The notes: generated from the sequence alone by a model not told the origin. A stretch of 64,000 bases of DNA from Caballeronia sp. M1242 (GCF_017220215.1 NZ_CP071132.1:248001-312000); one strand, 5' to 3'. Counted from the stretch's first letter, positions 17,613 through 26,838 are shown. Made by a program: numbers and translations.

Positions 17613-19559
17613 TCACCGCTTCGCATTGAGCCTGCGCCACAGCGTCGTCTTGCTGATGCCGAGCGCCTTGCAGACCGCGTCGCGATCGCCATTGAACGCA
17701 GCGAGCGTTGCGCGGATCTGATCCGCTTCGACGGAGCGGCTCATGTCGCGAAGCGACGGATTCGCCGCAGCCTCGACTTGCGCGGGGAACAGCTCGGGCG
17801 CGATCACTTGCAGATCGTCGAGCGTCAACGCGACGGAGCGATCCTCGTCGAGCGGCATGTCGGATATCTCTACGGCAATCCGTTCCACGATGTTCTGCAA
17901 CTCGCGGACGTTGCCGGGCCACGCGTGACGCGTCAACGCCCGTTCGAGCGGCGCGAAAACACGCGCCGCCGCTTCGCGGCTGCGTACGCGCTGCGCCAGC
18001 GCCTTGTCGCGCCGCGCCGCCTGCATCAACAGGTCGATGGCCAACGGCACAATATCCGAGGCGCGCGCGCGCAACGGCGGCAACGCCAGGCTCAGAATAT
18101 TGATGCGATAGAAAAGGTCGGCGCGAAACGAGCCATCCGCGACGCCTTCGACGAGCGTGCGATGCGTCGCCGCGATCACGCGGATGTCGACGCGCGTCGG
18201 TTCCGTCGATCCGAGACGCATGACCTCTCTCTCTTGCAGCACCCGTAGCAAGCGGCTTTGCAGCGAGGGCGGCATCTCGCCGATTTCGTCGAGGAACAGC
18301 GTTCCGCGATGCGCCGCCTCGATAAGGCCCGCCTTGCCGCCCTTGCGCGCGCCCGTGAACGCACCTTCCTCGTAGCCGAACAGTTCGCTTTCCAGCAGCG
18401 CCTCGGGAAACGCGCCGCAGTTCATCGCGACGAACGGGAAGTCTTTGCGACGGCTCAGGCGATGCATGCTTTGCGCGACCATTTCCTTGCCCGTGCCGCT
18501 TTCGCCGAGAATCAACACGGTTGCATCGGACTTCGCGTAGCGGCGCACGAGCGCCCTGACCCGCTCGATGGCTTCCGACTCGCCGACGACGTCCTCCAGC
18601 CGATAGCGCGCGACGAATTCCTGCGCGCCTCGTCGCGACCGGAGGCTTCGGTCGAGGCGCTCGACCGCTCGCGATTCCTGAAACGTGAAGATGGTGCCGT
18701 CCGATGCGCCGCCGCTCGCGAGCGGTCCGCGATGAATCGCGTAGCTCACGCCGCGTACTGTGCCGAACACGTCGCCGTCGGCAGCCGGCAACACGCCTTG
18801 CAGGTCTGGCGCGACATCCAACAGCGCCCGGCCGACCACGCGGGATGCATCCAAAATGCCAAGCGCGGCGGCCAGTTGACGATTCATCGCTTCGATGCGC
18901 CCTTCTGCATCGACCGCGACGACGCCATCGCGAAGATGCTGCAACAGATTGTCCAGGCGATTACGGCGGGCGGCCTCGCCGCGCATCGCCTGCGCGACTT
19001 CGAGCGCGGTCTCGAACGCCGCGACGACGGACGTGCGCGAATACAGGAACACGGAATTCATGCCCGCTTCGGCCGCCAGGTCCGCGACGAGCCCCGGACC
19101 GACTACCACGTCGACGCCTCGGTCGCGCAGGTCCAGCACGAGGCTCTCCGCATCCTGCGCCGACCGGTACGACTCGCAGATTACCTCGATGCTGTAGGCG
19201 GCCAGGAAGCGGCGAATCTCACCGGGCGTCTCGCCGTGCGTGACGAGCGCGACGCTCGCGCCCTCGCGTCGCGCCTTCGTCAGCGCGTGCGTCACGTCGA
19301 AGCCGGTCGGGCTGATGACGACCACCGGCACCGACACTCGGCTCTTGAGATAAGCGCCGTTGGAGCCGCCCGCCACGACGACATCCGGTCGCCCATCGCG
19401 CGCGGATTCGATGCTGCGCGCGGCATCTTCATAGGCCAGCGGCACGACTTCGAGCTCGGCCCGATCCTCATAAGCGCGCGCGAGATCGATGAACAAGGCC
19501 CTCAGCCGGCTGATCCCCACCGCCCAGATGCGAGGACGAGACGTGGTTTCGGTTTGCAT
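17613..19559 (-). CDS. prpR: Sigma-54-dependent propionate catabolism activator PrpR
   Basis: A 648-residue regulator with the full PrpR layout: PrpR_N sensor (about residues 5-190, with VVAGGSNGAYLKSRVSVPVV), a PAS-like part (about 205-310), the AAA+ domain with Walker A GESGTGKEM, the sigma-54 contact motif GAFTGA, Walker B-region GTLFLDEIGEMPPSLQ, and a Fis-type HTH at the end (VCKALGISKTTLWRRLNAKR). It senses 2-methylcitrate in relatives and activates the divergent prpB operon. The ATG at 19559 gives MQTETTSRPRIWAVG. An ATG at 19586 would add nine residues encoded partly by a heptamer repeat, so I prefer the shorter form. Confidence 0.95.
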   Translation of the reverse strand: MQTETTSRPRIWAVGISRLRALFIDLARAYEDRAELEVVPLAYEDAARSIESARDGRPDVVVAGGSNGAYLKSRVSVPVVVISPTGFDVTHALTKARREGASVALVTHGETPGEIRRFLAAYSIEVICESYRSAQDAESLVLDLRDRGVDVVVGPGLVADLAAEAGMNSVFLYSRTSVVAAFETALEVAQAMRGEAARRNRLDNLLQHLRDGVVAVDAEGRIEAMNRQLAAALGILDASRVVGRALLDVAPDLQGVLPAADGDVFGTVRGVSYAIHRGPLASGGASDGTIFTFQESRAVERLDRSLRSRRGAQEFVARYRLEDVVGESEAIERVRALVRRYAKSDATVLILGESGTGKEMVAQSMHRLSRRKDFPFVAMNCGAFPEALLESELFGYEEGAFTGARKGGKAGLIEAAHRGTLFLDEIGEMPPSLQSRLLRVLQEREVMRLGSTEPTRVDIRVIAATHRTLVEGVADGSFRADLFYRINILSLALPPLRARASDIVPLAIDLLMQAARRDKALAQRVRSREAAARVFAPLERALTRHAWPGNVRELQNIVERIAVEISDMPLDEDRSVALTLDDLQVIAPELFPAQVEAAANPSLRDMSRSVEADQIRATLAAFNGDRDAVCKALGISKTTLWRRLNAKR

Positions 19560-19600
19560 GGTGTTTTGTATGCCGGGGTGAAGCATGCAGTATGCACGAC

Positions 19601-19640
19601 GATTTCGTTATTGAAATAGTCGATTCCAAGGTTGAAACTG
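19601..19640. promoter_or_regulatory. Tandem candidate PrpR activator sites
   Basis: Two related 19-mers lie 21 bp apart, two helical turns: GATTTCGTTATTGAAATAG (19601-19619) and GATTCCAAGGTTGAAACTG (19622-19640), identical at 12 of 19 positions. Each has a TTGAAA half, and the first is an ATTTC/GAAAT inverted repeat. They lie about 60-100 bp upstream of the sigma-54 promoter, the usual place for an enhancer-binding protein. Binding by PrpR is inference. Confidence 0.6.
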
Positions 19641-19700
19641 ACGTGCGTGAATGACTCGGACCCGTTCCGAAAAATCAATGGCTTACGCGCTCAGAACGCC

Positions 19701-19717
19701 TTGGCAAGCTAGTTGCT
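19701..19717 (+). promoter_or_regulatory. Sigma-54 promoter of prpB
   Basis: TTGGCAAGCTAGTTGCT matches the consensus YTGGCACGNNNNTTGCW except for one base (A for C), and the invariant GG and GC are exactly 10 bp apart. It lies 31 bp before the prpB start and downstream of candidate PrpR sites, as expected for a PrpR-dependent operon. Confidence 0.88.
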
Positions 19718-19747
19718 CTTAAGGCGCACCCTTAGCAGGAGACGAAC

Positions 19748-20644
19748 GTGAATTCTGAATGCCAAATGCCAAGCAGCGCAGGGGCGCGATTTCGCCGCGC
19801 AGTGGAGGAAGAATCGCCATTGCAGGTCGTCGGCGCGATCACCGCTTACGCCGCGAAGATGGCAGAAGCGGTCGGCTTCAAAGCGCTTTATATGTCGGGC
19901 GGCGGCGTGGCCGCCAACTCGCTCGGCATGCCGGATCTCGGCATCAGCACGATGGAAGACGTGCTGATCGATGCCCGCCGCATCACCGACGCGTCGTCGC
20001 TGCCGCTCCTGGTCGACATCGATACCGGTTGGGGCGGCGCCTTCAACATTGCGCGGACCATCCGCTCCTTCATCAAGGCGGGCGTGGCGGCGGTGCATAT
20101 CGAAGATCAGGTCGGGCAAAAGCGCTGCGGTCATCGGCCGGGCAAGGAAGTCGTGCCGACCGGCGAAATGGTGGATCGCCTGAAGGCCGCGGTCGATGCG
20201 CGTACCGACGACGCGTTCGTCATCATGGCGCGCACCGACGCGGCAGCCGCCGAAGGCATCGATGCGGCGATCGAACGCGCGGTGGCGTATGTCGAAGCGG
20301 GCGCGGATATGATCTTCCCCGAAGCGATGAAGACGCTCGATGAGTACCGCCGATTCAAGGCAGCCGTGCAAGTGCCGATTCTCGCGAATCTGACCGAGTT
20401 CGGCTCGACGCCGTTCTTTACCGTCGACGAACTGAAGGAAGCGAATGTCGATATCGCGCTGTACTGCTGCGGCGCGTATCGCGCGATGAACGCCGCCGCG
20501 CTCAACTTCTATGAGACCGTGAAGCGCGATGGCACACAAAAGGCCGCAGTCGAAACCATGCAGACGCGTGCCGACCTTTATAAATACCTGGGCTATCACG
20601 CCTACGAAGATAAACTCGACCAGCTCTTTGCTGCGAAGAAATAA
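19748..20644 (+). CDS. prpB: 2-Methylisocitrate lyase
   Basis: A 298-residue isocitrate-lyase-superfamily enzyme, which splits 2-methylisocitrate to pyruvate and succinate in the methylcitrate cycle. The catalytic loop KRCGHRPGKE is intact (Cys near residue 125), with GAITAYAAKMAE and LLVDIDTGWGG earlier and AEGIDAAIERAVAYVEAGAD later. The start is a GTG at 19748 with AGGAGA 5 bases before it. The first residues (MNSECQMP) are encoded by a 7-bp repeat (GAATTCT-GAATGCC-AAATGCC) and look like an add-on to the usual N-terminus. prpC follows after 23 bp. Confidence 0.96.
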   Translation: MNSECQMPSSAGARFRRAVEEESPLQVVGAITAYAAKMAEAVGFKALYMSGGGVAANSLGMPDLGISTMEDVLIDARRITDASSLPLLVDIDTGWGGAFNIARTIRSFIKAGVAAVHIEDQVGQKRCGHRPGKEVVPTGEMVDRLKAAVDARTDDAFVIMARTDAAAAEGIDAAIERAVAYVEAGADMIFPEAMKTLDEYRRFKAAVQVPILANLTEFGSTPFFTVDELKEANVDIALYCCGAYRAMNAAALNFYETVKRDGTQKAAVETMQTRADLYKYLGYHAYEDKLDQLFAAKK

Positions 20645-20667
20645 CCCTTTGGAAGGAGACGAACACG

Positions 20668-21837
20668 ATGAGCGAAGCCGATAACAGCACTGCAACCGCA
20701 GGCGCATTCAAGCCAAAGAAATCCGTCGCGCTGTCGGGCGTGACAGCGGGCAATACCGCTTTGTGCACCGTCGGCAAGACCGGCAACGATCTGCACTATC
20801 GCGGCTACGACATTCTGGACGTGGCGACCACGTCCGAGTTCGAAGAGATCGCGTATCTGCTCGTGCATGGCAAGCTGCCGAACGTCGCCGAACTGAAGGC
20901 GTACAAGACGAAGCTGAAGGCGCTGCGCGGCTTGCCCGCGAACCTGAAAGCCGCGCTCGAATGGATCCCGGCCTCCGCGCATCCGATGGACGTGATGCGC
21001 ACCGGCGTCTCCGTGCTCGGCACGATTCTGCCGGAGAAAGAGGACCACAACATCGCGGGCGCGAGAGATATCGCCGACAAGCTGATGGCCTCTCTCGGCT
21101 CGATGTTGCTCTACTGGTATCACTATTCGCACAACGGCAAGCGTATCGAAGTCGAAACCGATGACGACTCCATCGGCGGCCACTTTTTGCATCTGCTGCA
21201 CGGCGTGGAGCCGTCGCAGTCGTGGGTGCAGGCGATGCACGTGTCGCTCAATTTGTATGCCGAACACGAGTTCAACGCGTCGACGTTCACGAGCCGCGTG
21301 ATTGCAGGCACGGGCTCGGACATGTATTCGGCGATTACCGGCGCAATCGGCGCGCTGCGCGGTCCGAAGCACGGCGGCGCGAACGAAGTCGCATTCGAAA
21401 TTCAATCGCGCTACGAGACGCCCGACGAAGCGGAAGCCGACATCAAGCGTCGCGTCGAGAACAAGGAAGTCGTGATCGGCTTCGGGCATCCGGTTTATAC
21501 GATCTCCGATCCGCGCAACAAGGTCATCAAGGAAGTGGCGAAGTCGCTGTCGAAAGAAGCGGGCAATACCAAGCTCTTCGATATCGCGGAACGCCTGGAA
21601 ACGGTGATGTGGGACGCGAAGAAGATGTTCCCGAATCTCGATTGGTTCAGCGCGGTGTCGTATCACATGATGGGCGTGCCGACCGCGATGTTCACGCCGC
21701 TGTTCGTCATCTCGCGTACGTCGGGCTGGAGCGCGCACATCATCGAGCAACGCATCGACAACAAGATCATCCGGCCAAGCGCGAATTACACGGGACCGGA
21801 GAACCTCGAATTCGTGCCGCTGGCAAAGCGTTCGTGA
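20668..21837 (+). CDS. prpC: 2-Methylcitrate synthase
   Basis: A 389-residue citrate-synthase-family enzyme, which condenses propionyl-CoA with oxaloacetate. It shows GNDLHYRGYDILD near residue 37, the catalytic His regions LYAEHEFNASTFTSRV and GFGHPVYTISDPR, GPKHGGANEVAFE, and the C-terminal YTGPENLEFVPLAKRS typical of PrpC. It is preceded by AAGGAGA and lies 23 bp after prpB. About 170 bp with two hairpins separate it from acnD, so expression of the downstream pair may be adjusted separately. Confidence 0.96.
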   Translation: MSEADNSTATAGAFKPKKSVALSGVTAGNTALCTVGKTGNDLHYRGYDILDVATTSEFEEIAYLLVHGKLPNVAELKAYKTKLKALRGLPANLKAALEWIPASAHPMDVMRTGVSVLGTILPEKEDHNIAGARDIADKLMASLGSMLLYWYHYSHNGKRIEVETDDDSIGGHFLHLLHGVEPSQSWVQAMHVSLNLYAEHEFNASTFTSRVIAGTGSDMYSAITGAIGALRGPKHGGANEVAFEIQSRYETPDEAEADIKRRVENKEVVIGFGHPVYTISDPRNKVIKEVAKSLSKEAGNTKLFDIAERLETVMWDAKKMFPNLDWFSAVSYHMMGVPTAMFTPLFVISRTSGWSAHIIEQRIDNKIIRPSANYTGPENLEFVPLAKRS

Positions 21838-21866
21838 TGCTTCGCTGAACGCCCCGTCTCAGCCCG

Positions 21867-21903
21867 GCGCTCGATTCGGTGATGCCGTCACCGAGTCGGG
21901 CGC
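21867..21903. terminator. Strong hairpin after prpC
   Basis: The arms GCGCTCGATTCGGTGA and TCACCGAGTCGGGCGC pair over 16 bases (two G-U type pairs) around the loop TGCCG. There is no clear T-run after it, so it may be an mRNA 3'-stabilising or attenuating structure, not a classical terminator. A TACAAT at 21913-21918 could be the -10 of a separate acnD promoter, although I see no convincing -35. Confidence 0.5.
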
Positions 21904-21936
21904 TCGCGGCGCCTACAATAGCCCGAATCTTCGAAT

Positions 21937-21964
21937 GAAGGGTCGCCCTTTTGCATGACCCTTC
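21937..21964. promoter_or_regulatory. Second hairpin in the acnD leader
   Basis: GAAGGGTC (21937-21944) and GACCCTTC (21957-21964) form a perfect 8-bp stem with a 12-base loop, 43 bp before the acnD start. The loop holds TTTTGCAT, the core of the heptamer repeat family seen elsewhere in the window. It could affect mRNA processing or translation of acnD; this is inference. Confidence 0.4.
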
Positions 21965-22007
21965 GAGCGTGGCATGTCAAAGACCATGCAATGACCGAGA
22001 CACCGCA

Positions 22008-24605
22008 ATGAATAGCGCAAACCGCAAACCCCTCCCCGGCCTCTCGCTCGACTACTTCGATGCGCGTGCAGCCGTCGAAGCCCTCGCGCCGGGCGCGTAT
22101 GACACGCTGCCCTACACGTCGCGCGTGCTCGCCGAGAATCTGGTTCGCCGCTGCGACCCGGCGATCCTCGATGCATCGCTGATGCAACTCATCGAAAGAA
22201 AGCGCGAACGCGATTTTCCGTGGTTTCCCGCGCGCGTCGTCTGTCACGACATTCTCGGGCAGACGGCGCTCGTCGATCTCGCGGGCCTGCGCGATGCCAT
22301 CGCGGACCAGGGCGGCGATCCCGCGCAAGTGAATCCCGTGGTGCCCGTGCAGTTGATTGTCGATCATTCGCTCGCAGTGGAATGCGGCGGCTTCGATCCG
22401 GACGCCTTCGCGAAGAACCGCGCTATCGAAGACCGGCGCAACGAGGATCGCTTCGATTTCATTAACTGGACCAAGAAGGCATTCAAAAATGTTGAAGTGA
22501 TTCCGCCGGGCAACGGAATCATGCATCAGATCAATCTGGAGCGGATGTCGCCTGTGATTCACGCGGTCGATGGCCTCGCCTATCCGGATACGCTCGTGGG
22601 CACCGACAGTCACACGCCTCACGTCGATGCGCTCGGCGTCATCGCTATCGGCGTGGGCGGCCTCGAAGCCGAGAATGTCATGCTCGGCCGCGCGTCGTGG
22701 ATGCGGCTGCCGGATATCGTCGGCGTCGAGTTGAGCGGCATGCGCCAGCCGGGCATCACGGCCACCGATATCGTGCTCGCGCTCACCGAGTTCCTTCGCA
22801 AGGAGAAAGTGGTCGGCGCATACCTCGAGTTCTATGGCGAAGGCGCATCGAGCCTCACGCTCGGCGACCGCGCGACAATCTCGAACATGGCGCCCGAATA
22901 CGGCGCGACGGCGGCGATGTTCTATATCGACGAGCGCACGATCGACTATCTGCGCCTGACCGGCCGCGACGAGAAGCAAGTGAGTCTCGTCGAGCACTAT
23001 GCAAAAACCACTGGCCTGTGGGCCGATTCGCTCGCGCATGCGCAATATGAACGCGTGCTGCGCTTCGATCTCTCCACCGTCGTGCGCAACATGGCGGGTC
23101 CGTCGAATCCGCATCGACGCTTGCCCGTTTCCGAGCTCGCGGCGCGTGGCATCGCGCGTGAATGGGAGAACACGCCCGGACAGATGCCGGACGGCGCGGT
23201 CATCATCGCGGCGATCACGAGCTGCACGAACACGAGCAATCCACGCAACGTGATTGCAGCAGCGCTGCTCGCGCGCAATGCGAATGCGCAAGGGCTCACG
23301 CGCAAGCCGTGGGTGAAGTCATCGCTCGCGCCCGGTTCGAAAGTGGTCGAACTGTATCTGCACAAAGCCGGCCTGTTGCCCGAACTCGAACAACTCGGTT
23401 TCGGCATCGTCGCGTTCGCATGCACGACGTGCAACGGCATGTCCGGCGCGCTCGATCCCGTCATTCAGCAAGAGATCGTCGATCGCGATCTGTACGCCAC
23501 CGCCGTGCTCTCCGGCAATCGCAATTTCGACGGACGTATTCATCCGTATGCGAAGCAGGCGTTTCTCGCGTCGCCGCCGCTCGTCGTCGCGTATGCCATT
23601 GCGGGGACCATACGCGTCGATATCGAACGCGATGCGCTCGGTATCGGCAAGAACGGGCAGCCTGTCTATCTGAAGGACATCTGGCCGAGCGATGAAGAGA
23701 TCGACGATATCGTCAGACAGAGCGTGAAGCCCGAGCAGTTCCGCAAGATCTACGAGCCGATGTTCGCGCTGAACGCCGCGAGCAATGAGTCAATCAGCTC
23801 GCTCTATGACTGGCGCCCGCAAAGCACCTATATTCGCCGTCCGCCGTATTGGGAAGGCGCGCTCGCAGGCGAACGAACGCTCAAAGGCATGCGCCCGCTC
23901 GCGGTGCTCGGCGACAACATCACGACGGACCATCTCTCGCCGTCCAATGCGATCCTCGCAACGAGCGCGGCCGGTGAATACCTCGCAAAAATGGGCTTGC
24001 CCGAAGAGGACTTCAATTCATACGCGACGCATCGCGGCGATCATCTGACGGCGTTGCGCGCGACGTTTGCGAACCCCACGCTCATCAACGAGATGGCAGT
24101 TGTGAATGGCGAAGTAAAGAAAGGCTCGCTTGCTCGCATCGAACCTGAAGGCAAGGTGACGCGCATGTGGGAAGCCATCGAAACGTATATGGAACGCAAG
24201 CAGCCGCTCATCATCATCGCGGGTGCGGATTACGGGCAAGGCTCGTCGCGCGACTGGGCCGCGAAGGGCGTGAGGCTCGCGGGCGTCGAGGCGATCGTCG
24301 CCGAAGGCTTCGAGCGCATTCATCGCACGAACTTGATCGGCATGGGCGTGTTGCCGCTCGAATTCAAGCCGGGCATGAATCGGCAGACGTTCGGCATAGA
24401 CGGCACCGAAACCTATGACGTGATCGGCGAGCGCACGCCGCGCGCGGATCTCACGCTCGTCATTCATCGCACGAATGGCGAGCGCGTGGAAGTGCCGGTG
24501 ACGTGCCGCCTCGATACCGCGGAAGAAGTCTCGATCTACGAAGCCGGCGGCGTGTTGCAACGCTTCGCTCAGGACTTCCTCGAATCGGCGAAGGCAGCGG
24601 CCTGA
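22008..24605 (+). CDS. acnD: Fe/S-dependent 2-methylcitrate dehydratase AcnD
   Basis: An 865-residue aconitase-family enzyme. With PrpF it replaces PrpD and dehydrates 2-methylcitrate to 2-methylaconitate. The [4Fe-4S] cysteines are in ITSCTNTSNP and FACTTCNGMSGALDP. Other marks are YTSRVLAENLVRR, GTDSHTPHVDALGVIAIGVGG near residue 195 and the C-terminal swivel ADYGQGSSRDWAAKG. The ATG at 22008 (MNSANRKPLPG) matches the known AcnD N-terminus; an in-frame ATG at 21951 would put the leader hairpin inside the gene. prpF follows after 31 bp. Confidence 0.95.
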   Translation: MNSANRKPLPGLSLDYFDARAAVEALAPGAYDTLPYTSRVLAENLVRRCDPAILDASLMQLIERKRERDFPWFPARVVCHDILGQTALVDLAGLRDAIADQGGDPAQVNPVVPVQLIVDHSLAVECGGFDPDAFAKNRAIEDRRNEDRFDFINWTKKAFKNVEVIPPGNGIMHQINLERMSPVIHAVDGLAYPDTLVGTDSHTPHVDALGVIAIGVGGLEAENVMLGRASWMRLPDIVGVELSGMRQPGITATDIVLALTEFLRKEKVVGAYLEFYGEGASSLTLGDRATISNMAPEYGATAAMFYIDERTIDYLRLTGRDEKQVSLVEHYAKTTGLWADSLAHAQYERVLRFDLSTVVRNMAGPSNPHRRLPVSELAARGIAREWENTPGQMPDGAVIIAAITSCTNTSNPRNVIAAALLARNANAQGLTRKPWVKSSLAPGSKVVELYLHKAGLLPELEQLGFGIVAFACTTCNGMSGALDPVIQQEIVDRDLYATAVLSGNRNFDGRIHPYAKQAFLASPPLVVAYAIAGTIRVDIERDALGIGKNGQPVYLKDIWPSDEEIDDIVRQSVKPEQFRKIYEPMFALNAASNESISSLYDWRPQSTYIRRPPYWEGALAGERTLKGMRPLAVLGDNITTDHLSPSNAILATSAAGEYLAKMGLPEEDFNSYATHRGDHLTALRATFANPTLINEMAVVNGEVKKGSLARIEPEGKVTRMWEAIETYMERKQPLIIIAGADYGQGSSRDWAAKGVRLAGVEAIVAEGFERIHRTNLIGMGVLPLEFKPGMNRQTFGIDGTETYDVIGERTPRADLTLVIHRTNGERVEVPVTCRLDTAEEVSIYEAGGVLQRFAQDFLESAKAAA

Positions 24606-24636
24606 TCGCGCACGCTGCATCCAACAAAGGAATCAC

Positions 24637-25839
24637 ATGGCTTACGCACCTCAGATCAAGATCGCCGCGACCTACATGCGCGGCGGCACCAGCAAGGGCG
24701 TTTTCTTTCGCCTGAACGATCTGCCCGAAGCGGCGCGCGTGGCGGGACCCGCGCGCGATGCGCTGCTGTTGCGCGTGATCGGCAGCCCCGACCCGTACGG
24801 CAAGCAGATCGACGGCATGGGCGGCGCGACGTCGAGCACGAGCAAGACCGTCATCGTCTCGAAGAGCACACGGCCCGATCACGATGTCGACTATCTGTTC
24901 GGGCAAGTGTCGATCGACAAGCCGTTCGTCGACTGGAGCGGCAACTGCGGCAATCTCTCGGCGGCAGTCGGACCGTTTGCCATCACGAGCGGCCTTATCG
25001 ATGCTGAGCGCGTGCCGGACAACGGCATCGCGATCGTGCGTATCTGGCAGGCGAACATCGGCAAGACGATCATCGCGCATGTGCCGATCACGAAGGGCGC
25101 CGTGCAGGAAACGGGCGACTTCGAACTGGACGGCGTGACGTTTCCGGCCGCAGAAATACAACTCGAATTCGTCGATCCCGCAGCGGAGGAAGAAGGCGCG
25201 CAAGGCGCAATGTTCCCCACAGGCAATATCGTCGATGATCTCGAAGTGCCAGGCATCGGCACCTTCAAGGCAACGATGATCAACGCGGGCATCCCGACCA
25301 TCTTCGTGAATGCAGAAGACATCGGCTATAAGGGCACCGAGCTTCAGGACGCGATCAACGGCGACAACGCGGCATTGACGCGTTTCGAAACCATTCGCGC
25401 CTACGGCGCGCTGCGCATGGGGCTGATCAAGAGCCTCGATGAGATTGCCCAACGCCAGCACACGCCCAAGATCGCGTTCGTCGCGCGTCCGGCGGAGTAC
25501 GTTGCGTCGAGCGGCAAGCGCATCGGCGCGGAAGATATCGATGTCCTCGTGCGTGCGTTGTCGATGGGCAAGCTACATCACGCGATGATGGGCACCGCCG
25601 CTGTCGCCATCGGCACGGCCGCCGCGATTCCCGGCACGCTCGTCAATCTCGCGGCGGGCGGTGGCGCGCGTCAGTCGGTGCGCTTCGGTCATCCGTCCGG
25701 GACGTTGCGCGTCGGCGCGGAAGCGGTCGAAGCGAACGGTGAATGGTCAGTCAAGAAGGCCATCATGAGCCGCAGCGCGCGCGTGCTGTTCGAAGGCTTC
25801 GTGCGTGTGCCCGATCCTCGGGACAGCGTGTCTGAGTAG
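24637..25839 (+). CDS. prpF: 2-Methylaconitate isomerase PrpF (AcnD partner)
   Basis: A 400-residue PrpF-family protein with the diaminopimelate-epimerase-like fold. It isomerises 2-methylaconitate so that AcnB can hydrate the product. Marks are ATYMRGGTSKGVFFRLNDLP near the N-terminus, GGATSSTSKTVIVSK, DWSGNCGNLSAAVGPFAI with the active-site Cys, and the C-terminal RFGHPSGTLRVGAEA. It is the last gene of the prp operon and is present only where AcnD replaces PrpD, as seen here. Confidence 0.95.
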   Translation: MAYAPQIKIAATYMRGGTSKGVFFRLNDLPEAARVAGPARDALLLRVIGSPDPYGKQIDGMGGATSSTSKTVIVSKSTRPDHDVDYLFGQVSIDKPFVDWSGNCGNLSAAVGPFAITSGLIDAERVPDNGIAIVRIWQANIGKTIIAHVPITKGAVQETGDFELDGVTFPAAEIQLEFVDPAAEEEGAQGAMFPTGNIVDDLEVPGIGTFKATMINAGIPTIFVNAEDIGYKGTELQDAINGDNAALTRFETIRAYGALRMGLIKSLDEIAQRQHTPKIAFVARPAEYVASSGKRIGAEDIDVLVRALSMGKLHHAMMGTAAVAIGTAAAIPGTLVNLAAGGGARQSVRFGHPSGTLRVGAEAVEANGEWSVKKAIMSRSARVLFEGFVRVPDPRDSVSE

Positions 25840-25847
25840 CCACTTGA

Positions 25848-25885
25848 GGCGGCGCCCGATGCATCGCAAGGCTCGCTGCGCCGCC
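25848..25885. terminator. Inverted repeat between convergent prpF and SDR genes
   Basis: GGCGGCGC (25848-25855) and GCGCCGCC (25878-25885) form a perfect 8-bp GC-only stem with a 22-base loop, 8 bp after the prpF stop and 38 bp from the end of the opposing SDR gene. The position fits a bidirectional terminator, but there is no T-run on either side. Confidence 0.4.
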
Positions 25886-25923
25886 GATTCGCTGCTCCCT
25901 GTGGAGAAGCGCGAGACGCCGTG

Positions 25924-26670
25924 TTAGCGCAGCCCGCCGCTCGCGATGATGCTCTCGCCCGTCAGCCAGCGCGCTTCGTCCGATGCGAGGAACACCGCGA
26001 CTGACGCGATATCGTCCGGATTCCCCAGCCGGCCGAGCGGCGTCTGAGCGACGATGCCCGTTTCCATCTCCGAGCCGATGATGCCTGCGGTGTGCGTGCC
26101 TTCGGTCGCGACCATGCCGGGATTGATCGAGTTCACGCGAATCTTCCTCGCGCCGAGTTCGCGCGCCAGCACGCCCGTGATTGCATCGACGGCGCCTTTG
26201 GTGCCGCTATAGACCGCGCTCGCGGGCGGCGTGATGCGGCTCACGACCGAGCTCACGTTGATGATGCTCGCGCCTTCGCCCAGATGCTTCGAAGCGGCCT
26301 GCGTCACGAGTAGCACGCCCAGCACGTTCACATTGAACTGCTTATGGAAATGCTCTTCGGTGATCTCCTCGATGGGCGAGAACTCATAGATGCCCGAGTT
26401 GTTTACGACGATATCGAGGCGGCCATAGGTTTCCACCGCCGCATTCACGACGCCTTTGGCGTCCGCTGCATTCGACACGTCGCCACCGACAGCGATGGCC
26501 TTTCCGTTAGCCGCGACGATATCGGCCACGACCGCGTCCGCGCCATTCCGGCTGCTTGCGTAGTTCACCACCACCGATGCGCCTTCCGCCGCGAGCGCCT
26601 TCGCGATGCCAGCGCCGATACCCTTCGATGCACCCGTGACGACAGCCACTTTGCCTGCGAGCTTGCTCAT
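25924..26670 (-). CDS. Short-chain dehydrogenase/reductase (FabG-like)
   Basis: A 248-residue classical SDR. The NAD(P) site is TGASKGIGAGIAKAL near residue 13 and NNSG near residue 89. The catalytic Ser is in INVSSVVSR, with the YSGTKGAVD motif (Tyr and Lys) about 15 residues on. The end has DDIASVAVFLASDEARWLTGESIIASGG. The Arg/Ser-rich loop after the second strand (NYASSRNGAD) favours NADPH. The gene stands alone in convergent position to prpF, so no pathway can be assigned; an acetoacetyl-CoA, sugar or xenobiotic reductase are all possible. Confidence 0.9.
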   Translation of the reverse strand: MSKLAGKVAVVTGASKGIGAGIAKALAAEGASVVVNYASSRNGADAVVADIVAANGKAIAVGGDVSNAADAKGVVNAAVETYGRLDIVVNNSGIYEFSPIEEITEEHFHKQFNVNVLGVLLVTQAASKHLGEGASIINVSSVVSRITPPASAVYSGTKGAVDAITGVLARELGARKIRVNSINPGMVATEGTHTAGIIGSEMETGIVAQTPLGRLGNPDDIASVAVFLASDEARWLTGESIIASGGLR

Positions 26671-26817
26671 GATCGTTTCCTTGGAATATTGAATACCATG
26701 AAGATGGAGTCGGCGTTCGGCTCACCGCGTCGAAGCGCCACGTCGCCAATGTAGACATCTCCCGCATGACGATAAAGCGGCCGGAAACGAATTGACTGGC
26801 TGGCAATAATGAACAAT

Positions 26818-26831
26818 GCATGCAAAAGACC
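26818..26831. repeat. GCATGCAAAAGACC element (copy 1)
   Basis: This 14-mer between the SDR and LysR genes is identical to one at 50291-50304, between two unrelated genes. It contains the GCATGCAAAA core shared by the heptamer repeat arrays described elsewhere in this list. Confidence 0.5.
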
Positions 26832-26838
26832 AAAGACA

